From assembly GCA_003241785.1 (NCBI GenBank), contig QFPW01000018.1, positions 1-64,000 of the forward strand: DNA of 64,000 nt, written 5' to 3'. Numbering within the stretch: the stretch's first letter is position 1; the number at the start of each line of letters is the position of its first letter. The notes beneath the pieces were generated by a model, which had not been told where the DNA came from, did not search any database, and was given only the letters and a program-made list of their open reading frames with translations. The position numbers and the translations under genes are program-made. This DNA is from Rhodovulum sulfidophilum (GTDB taxonomy: Bacteria > Pseudomonadota > Alphaproteobacteria > Rhodobacterales > Rhodobacteraceae). Below, one piece after another: positions 59,902 through 64,000 of this stretch.

Positions 59902-59908
59902 GCCGAAG

Positions 59909-59944
59909 CGGCCCCGGAGCCGGTGCTCCGGGGCCGCGTTTGCG
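59909..59944 (+). terminator. Terminator of the sigma-54 operon
   Basis: A 12-bp perfect stem (59909-59920 with 59925-59936) with a CGGT loop is followed by CGTTTGCG, eight bases after the monooxygenase stop. It is GC-rich with a short T run. Confidence 0.75.
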
Positions 59945-59994
59945 CGCCCGGGCGGCGCGGGTTATCCTGCGCCGCCGGAACGGAGGGCGCGCGG

Positions 59995-60525
59995 ATGGCG
60001 AAACTCGTCTTCGGAATGAACCAGTCGCTGGACGGCTACGTCGACTATATGGCCATGTCCACCGGTCCCGTGCTCTTTCGCCACTGGACCGACCACGTGC
60101 GCGATCTGGCCGGCAGCGTCTACGGCCGCCACATCTACGAGCTGATGCGCTACTGGGACGAGGACCGTCCGGAATGGAGCGCGGAGCAGCGCGCCTTCGC
60201 GACGGCGTGGCGCGCCCAGCCGAAATGGGTCGCGTCGCGCTCGCTCACGTCGGTCGGCCCCAATGCCACGCTGGTCCCGGATGACGTCGGGACGGTGGTC
60301 CGCGGGCTGAAGGCCCGGCTCGACGGCGAGATCGCCGTCTCGGGGCCGGAGCTGGCGCGAAGCCTGACCGATCTCGGTCTCATCGACGAGTATCGGCTCT
60401 ATCTCCATCCCGTCGTGCTCGGCCGCGGCAAGCCGTTCTTCGCCGGTCCCCGGCCGCCGCTCCGCCTCGTCGCCTCCGATCGCGTGGGCGAGGAGGTGAT
60501 CCGGCTCACCTACGTGCCTGCCTGA
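59995..60525 (+). CDS. RibD C-terminal/dihydrofolate-reductase-like protein
   Basis: The 176-residue protein has the RibD/DHFR-like fold: VFGMNQSLDGYVDY at the start, GRHIYELMRYW near residue 43 and ISGPE-like AVSGPELARSLTDLGLIDEY. The end LHPVVLGRGKPFF is typical of this reductase superfamily. Such proteins probably use NADPH, with unknown substrates. ATG 59995 gives the family N-terminus. It lies beyond the sigma-54 operon terminator. Confidence 0.75.
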   Translation: MAKLVFGMNQSLDGYVDYMAMSTGPVLFRHWTDHVRDLAGSVYGRHIYELMRYWDEDRPEWSAEQRAFATAWRAQPKWVASRSLTSVGPNATLVPDDVGTVVRGLKARLDGEIAVSGPELARSLTDLGLIDEYRLYLHPVVLGRGKPFFAGPRPPLRLVASDRVGEEVIRLTYVPA

Positions 60526-60736
60526 CGGCGCGGCCTGCTCGCCGGGCGGCGCGATTTCGCGCCGTCTATCAGGATACTGCCCGGTGATCTTGCGATCGCG
60601 AGGCCAGGGCGGACCCTATCGCAATACGATCATCAGGGAGATTCTCCGCGCCGGCCGCCCCTTTGGAACCCTTCGGCCGCACGGCGCCGGGACACGATTT
60701 TCGCCTCCTCTTTCGGTTGAGGGCGTGGATATAGGG

Positions 60737-60764
60737 TTGCGGGCGAGCGCAAACACAATATTAT
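60737..60764 (+). promoter_or_regulatory. Candidate sigma-70 promoter of minCDE
   Basis: TTGCGG at 60737-60742 and TATTAT at 60759-60764 with a 16-base spacer lie 25 bases upstream of minC, in a locally AT-rich patch. The 264-base gap before minC shows no other feature. Confidence 0.55.
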
Positions 60765-60789
60765 GAATCGCTAAGAACATCCGTCCGGG

Positions 60790-61608
60790 ATGTCGGAGCA
60801 GACAGGCTTGCAGGTGCAATCATTGAACCCCAAGGTTGACGGAGCCCCTGTATCCGTCGCGGAGAAACCGCTTCAGGTGCGCGGACGCTCGTTCACGGCC
60901 GTGGTGATCAAGCTCACCGGCCCGGCCGACGCGACCTTCTACGGCGCGATCGAATCGCTGATGCGCCAGGCGCCGCATTTCTTCGTCAACGCGCCGCTCG
61001 TGATCGATCTCGCCGAGGCGCCGGAGCTGCGCGAGAAATCCGATTTCATCAAGCTCGTCCGCGACATGCGCGCCCGCCGCCTCTCGGTGATCGGCGTGCA
61101 GAACGGCACCGCCGACCAGGACATCGCCGCCTTCGGCGCCGGGCTCGTCTGCCTCCAGGGCGGCCGCGACGCGCCGGTCGAGCGCGGTGGCCGCCAGGCT
61201 CAGGCCGAGCCGAGCGCGCCCGTCGCCGCCGCGCCCGCCCCGGTCGCGGCGAAGCCCGAGCCCGAGGCGCCGGCCGAGCAGGCGACCCTCGTCATCACCG
61301 AGCCGGTCCGCTCCGGGCAGCGCATCTTCGCCGACCGCGGCGATCTCGTCGTGCTCGCGGCGGTGAGCTCGGGCGCCGAGCTGATCGCCCATGGCAACAT
61401 CCACGTCTACGGCCCGCTGCGCGGCCGCGCGCTCGCCGGGGTGAACGGCGACAAGACCGCGCGGATCTTCTGCCAGAGCCTCGAAGCCGAGCTCGTGGCG
61501 ATCGCCGGCCTCTACCGCGCCAGCGACGACCTCGACCCCTCGGTCCGCCGCGGCCGCGTGCAGGCCTTTCTCCGGGACGACACCCTCTGTTTCGAGCCCC
61601 TCAAGTAA
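60790..61608 (+). CDS. minC: Septum site-determining protein MinC
   Basis: The 272-residue protein has an N-terminal FtsZ-inhibiting domain. A proline/alanine linker (residues about 135-165) joins it to the C-terminal beta-helix domain VRSGQRIFADRGDLVVLAAV and GNIHVYGPLRGRALAGVNG, which binds MinD. It blocks Z-ring formation away from mid-cell. ATG 60790 has only a weak ribosome site. Confidence 0.93.
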   Translation: MSEQTGLQVQSLNPKVDGAPVSVAEKPLQVRGRSFTAVVIKLTGPADATFYGAIESLMRQAPHFFVNAPLVIDLAEAPELREKSDFIKLVRDMRARRLSVIGVQNGTADQDIAAFGAGLVCLQGGRDAPVERGGRQAQAEPSAPVAAAPAPVAAKPEPEAPAEQATLVITEPVRSGQRIFADRGDLVVLAAVSSGAELIAHGNIHVYGPLRGRALAGVNGDKTARIFCQSLEAELVAIAGLYRASDDLDPSVRRGRVQAFLRDDTLCFEPLK

Positions 61609-61633
61609 CCCCCCACCAGAAGAGGAGTTTCGC

Positions 61634-62449
61634 TTGGCCAAGATCATCGTAGTCACATCCGGCAAGGGGGGCGTGGGCAAGACCACTTCCACCGCCGCCA
61701 TCGGCGCGGGCCTCGCGATGCGGGGCAAGAAGACCGTCGTCATCGACTTCGACGTCGGCCTCCGCAACCTCGACATGATCATGGGCTGCGAGCGGCGCGT
61801 GGTCTTCGACTTCATCAACGTGATCCAGGGCGACGCGAAGCTGAAGCAGGCGCTGATCACCGACCGCCGGCTCGAGAACCTGTCGATCCTGCCGACCAGC
61901 CAGACCCGCGACAAGGACGCGCTGACGCAGGAAGGCGTGAAGAAGGTCCTCGACGACCTGCGCAAGGATTTCGACTACATCATCTGCGACAGCCCCGCCG
62001 GGATCGAGCGCGGCGCGCAGCTCGCGATGCATTTCGCCGACGAGGCGGTGGTGGTGACGAACCCCGAGGTCTCCTCGGTCCGCGACTCCGACCGGGTGCT
62101 CGGGCTGCTCTCCTCCAAGACCGACCGCGCCGAGAAGGGCGAGGGCGGCGTGAAGGCGCATCTGCTGCTGACCCGCTACGACCCGGCGCGCGTCGCGCGC
62201 GGCGAGATGATGAAGATGGAGGACATCCTCGAGATCCTCTCGATCCCGCTCCTCGGCATCATCCCGGAAAGCACCGCCGTCCTGAAGGCGTCGAACGTCG
62301 GCACCCCGGTCACCTTCGACACCAAGTCGAACGCCGGCAAGGCCTACGAGGACGCCGTCTCCCGGCTCATCGGCGAGCAGGTCGAGATGAAGATGCAGGC
62401 GCTCGACAAGCCCGGCCTCTTCTCCCGCCTCCTGCGCAGGACGGCCTGA
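61634..62449 (+). CDS. minD: Septum site-determining ATPase MinD
   Basis: The 271-residue protein has the deviant Walker A GKGGVGKT at residues 11-18, FDVGLRNLDMIMG, and a C-terminal amphipathic membrane-targeting helix (KPGLFSRLLRRTA). It carries MinC to the membrane and oscillates with MinE. Translation starts at TTG 61634, supported by AGAGGAG at 61621-61627. Confidence 0.95.
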   Translation: MAKIIVVTSGKGGVGKTTSTAAIGAGLAMRGKKTVVIDFDVGLRNLDMIMGCERRVVFDFINVIQGDAKLKQALITDRRLENLSILPTSQTRDKDALTQEGVKKVLDDLRKDFDYIICDSPAGIERGAQLAMHFADEAVVVTNPEVSSVRDSDRVLGLLSSKTDRAEKGEGGVKAHLLLTRYDPARVARGEMMKMEDILEILSIPLLGIIPESTAVLKASNVGTPVTFDTKSNAGKAYEDAVSRLIGEQVEMKMQALDKPGLFSRLLRRTA

Positions 62450-62450
62450 C

Positions 62451-62729
62451 ATGCTGGGGTTCTTCCGCAGGACCCGTCCGTCGGGCTCGACCGCCGACGC
62501 CGCCAAGGAGCGGCTCCAGATCCTGTTGCAGCATGAGCGCACGGACCGGGCGACGCCCGACTTCCTGCCCCAGCTGCAGCGCGAGATCCTCGCCGTGATC
62601 GAGCGCTACATGCGCGTCAACGACGATCACGTCGACATCAAGCTGGAGCGGGGGGACGAGCTCTCCACGCTCGAGATCAACATCGAGCTGCCGGGCGCGC
62701 GCAACATGAGCGTGCGCGGCGCCGCCTGA
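62451..62729 (+). CDS. minE: Cell division topological factor MinE
   Basis: The 92-residue protein has the MinE pattern: membrane-binding MLGFFRRT, the anti-MinCD segment AKERLQILLQHER near residues 18-30, and a C-terminal dimer domain ILAVIERYMRV with IKLERGDELSTLEINIELP. It stimulates MinD ATPase and sets pole-to-pole oscillation. It starts one base after the minD stop. Confidence 0.94.
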   Translation: MLGFFRRTRPSGSTADAAKERLQILLQHERTDRATPDFLPQLQREILAVIERYMRVNDDHVDIKLERGDELSTLEINIELPGARNMSVRGAA

Positions 62730-62731
62730 GA

Positions 62732-62759
62732 CCATCCGCCGGACGGCCCCGGCGGATGG
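62732..62759. terminator. Hairpin terminator between minE and the convergent small gene
   Basis: A 10-bp stem (62732-62741 with 62750-62759) with an 8-base loop lies three bases after the minE stop. It lacks a strong T run, so termination efficiency is uncertain. Confidence 0.55.
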
Positions 62760-62766
62760 ACCAGCC

Positions 62767-63081
62767 TTAGGGAGTCGGCGCGGAGGGCGCGCGCCGGGAA
62801 CCTCCGCTGACCGCCCCGGTCCCCGCCCGCGCCGCCCCGGGCCTGGCCGCCGCCAGGCGTGCCGCCTCCAGACGATCCAGCGCGGCGACCGCCGCCACCA
62901 CCTCGCCGTGCCGCGCCAGGGCCGCCGCGTAGGCGCGGCCGGCCGAGCGCGGGCTCCAGGGCAGGACGGCGGCCGCGAGCCAGCGCCGCGCGGGTTCGGG
63001 CAGCCGGTCGTAATCCGCCATCGCGTCGCCCCGCGCCGGCCGCCGGCGCAGGCCGATCCGCCCGAGATTGCCGCGGCTCAC
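62767..63081 (-). CDS. Small basic DUF6525-like protein
   Basis: The 104-residue protein starts VSRGNLGRIGLRRRP from a GTG codon and contains the motif MADYDRLPEPARRWLAAAVL then PWSPRSAGRAYAAAL, which I associate with Rhodobacterales DUF6525 proteins of unknown function. Its GTG overlaps the stop of the upstream GTPase gene (GTGA), showing translational coupling. The C-terminal 30 residues are alanine- and arginine-rich and probably disordered. Confidence 0.65.
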   Translation of the reverse strand: MSRGNLGRIGLRRRPARGDAMADYDRLPEPARRWLAAAVLPWSPRSAGRAYAAALARHGEVVAAVAALDRLEAARLAAARPGAARAGTGAVSGGSRRAPSAPTP

Positions 63082-64000
63082 GCCGCGGCGCCGCCCCAGC
63101 GCGGAAAGGGATCGGCGAGCCCGGCCCAGGCCGGATCGAACTCCGCGCCCGGCAGCAGGCAGGCGTCGAGCGCCGCCGTGATCGCCGCGCGGTCGAGGCC
63201 GACGCCGATGAAGACCAGCTCCTGCCGGCGGTCGCCGAAAGCCGGATCCCAATGCTCCCGGATCGCCGCGAGCGACTCGGGATCCCGCGGCCAGCGCGCC
63301 CGCGGCACCGCGCTCCACCAGCGCCCGAGCCCCGAGGTCTGGGCGACCGCCCCGGCGAGGCTGAACTCGCCCACCCAGTCGGGCCGCGTCGCGATCCAGA
63401 AATGCCCCTTGGCGCGCAGCACGCCCGGCAGCGGACCGGTCAGGAAGCCCTGAAGCCGCGCGGGGTGGAACGGGCGGCGCGCGCGGTAGACGAAGGAGGC
63501 GATGCCGTATTCCTCGGTCTCCGGCACATGGTCGTGGAAGCCGTTGAGCTCCTTCACCCAGAGCGGATGCCCGTGCGCCCGGTCGAAGTCGAAGAGGCCG
63601 GTGCCCATCACCGCGCCGAGCGGCGCCGCGCCATGGTCGACCTCGAGGATCCGCGCGTCGGCGTTCAGCCCCCGGATGATCCGCCGCGCGGTCTCGACCC
63701 GCACCGGCCCGGCGTCGGTCACCTTGTTGAGCACGATCACGTCGGCGAACTCGATCTGCTCGACCAGCAGGCCGACCAGGGTCCGGTCATCGCCCTCTCC
63801 CAGCGACTCGGCGGTCTGGCGCAAGAAATCCTGCGAGGCGTAGTGGCGCAGCAGGCTCATCGCGTCGACCACGGTCACCATCGTGTCGAGCCGCGCGACA
63901 TCGGCGAGGCTGTGTCCGCTCTCGTCGCGAAAGGCGAAGGTGGCGGCCACGGGCAGAGGCTCGGCGATCCCGGTCGATTCGATCACCAGATAGTCGAACC
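63078..64000 (-). CDS. CobW/ZNG1-family metal chaperone GTPase (5' end missing)
   Basis: The last 306 residues are present; the start lies beyond base 64000, so the Walker A is not seen. Visible are DYLVIESTGIAEP (switch region), VVDAMSLLR, the G4 motif VLNKVTDAG, and the CobW C-terminal domain with RRPFHPARLQGFL, HFWIATRPDW and RRQELVFIGVGLDR. Such GTPases deliver zinc or cobalt to target proteins, often under zinc shortage. It is translationally coupled to the DUF6525-like gene. Confidence 0.85.
   Translation of the reverse strand, partial: FDYLVIESTGIAEPLPVAATFAFRDESGHSLADVARLDTMVTVVDAMSLLRHYASQDFLRQTAESLGEGDDRTLVGLLVEQIEFADVIVLNKVTDAGPVRVETARRIIRGLNADARILEVDHGAAPLGAVMGTGLFDFDRAHGHPLWVKELNGFHDHVPETEEYGIASFVYRARRPFHPARLQGFLTGPLPGVLRAKGHFWIATRPDWVGEFSLAGAVAQTSGLGRWWSAVPRARWPRDPESLAAIREHWDPAFGDRRQELVFIGVGLDRAAITAALDACLLPGAEFDPAWAGLADPFPRWGGAAA

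Overview
The window is a GC-rich stretch of an alphaproteobacterial chromosome, most probably from the Rhodobacterales. The evidence is the tuf, tRNA-Trp, secE, nusG, rplKAJL, rpoBC order with alphaproteobacterial protein sequences, an sqdB-sqdD-sqdC sulfolipid operon as described in Rhodobacter sphaeroides, and several small proteins (glycine-zipper lipoproteins, EF-hand proteins, a DUF6525-type protein) that I associate with this group. It is mostly housekeeping and metabolic chromosome. I see no CRISPR array, insertion sequence, integrase, rRNA operon or phage block.

Layout. 1-14.9 kb: end of tuf, a PPP-type phosphatase, tRNA-Trp, an opposing DHA2-type MFS pump, then secE, nusG, rplKAJL and rpoBC with leader hairpins between them and a strong terminator after rpoC. 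15-20 kb: ccdA, a TusA-like protein, and two serralysin-like RTX metalloproteases. 20-28 kb: glutamate dehydrogenase, hrpB with a DUF3108 protein, a MeaB-type GTPase, rpmB, and ornithine decarboxylase with a long structured leader. 28-36.7 kb: metallophosphoesterase, EEP-family phosphatase, EF-hand protein, inositol monophosphatase, ygfZ, an MsbA-like exporter, a class V aminotransferase, twin glycine-zipper lipoproteins with an EF-hand protein between them, and a DUF1269 protein. 36.7-41.5 kb: an inositol-type sugar ABC transporter operon ending in a Gfo/Idh dehydrogenase. 42-44.4 kb: ribokinase, SGNH hydrolase, cutA.

44.4-52.2 kb is a block of minus-strand genes for phosphate economy: pstSCAB, a Fic-like gene, then sqdBDC. 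I can read 11-bp-phased Pho-box half-sites upstream of both pstS and sqdB, which suggests that phosphate uptake and phosphate-free sulfolipid synthesis are co-induced.

52.3-59.9 kb is the least conventional part. An AcoR-like sigma-54 activator with an intact GAFTGA motif faces a near-perfect -24/-12 promoter. A palindromic candidate enhancer lies just upstream of that promoter. The promoter leads into four genes: an SDR, an unrecognised multi-TM membrane protein, a butanediol-dehydrogenase-like ADH, and an NTF2-like/flavin monooxygenase fusion. The set looks like a dedicated, inducible oxidation pathway for a secondary alcohol or ketone; the substrate is unknown.

The window closes with a RibD-like reductase, minCDE behind a readable promoter, a small DUF6525-like gene and a truncated CobW-family GTPase.
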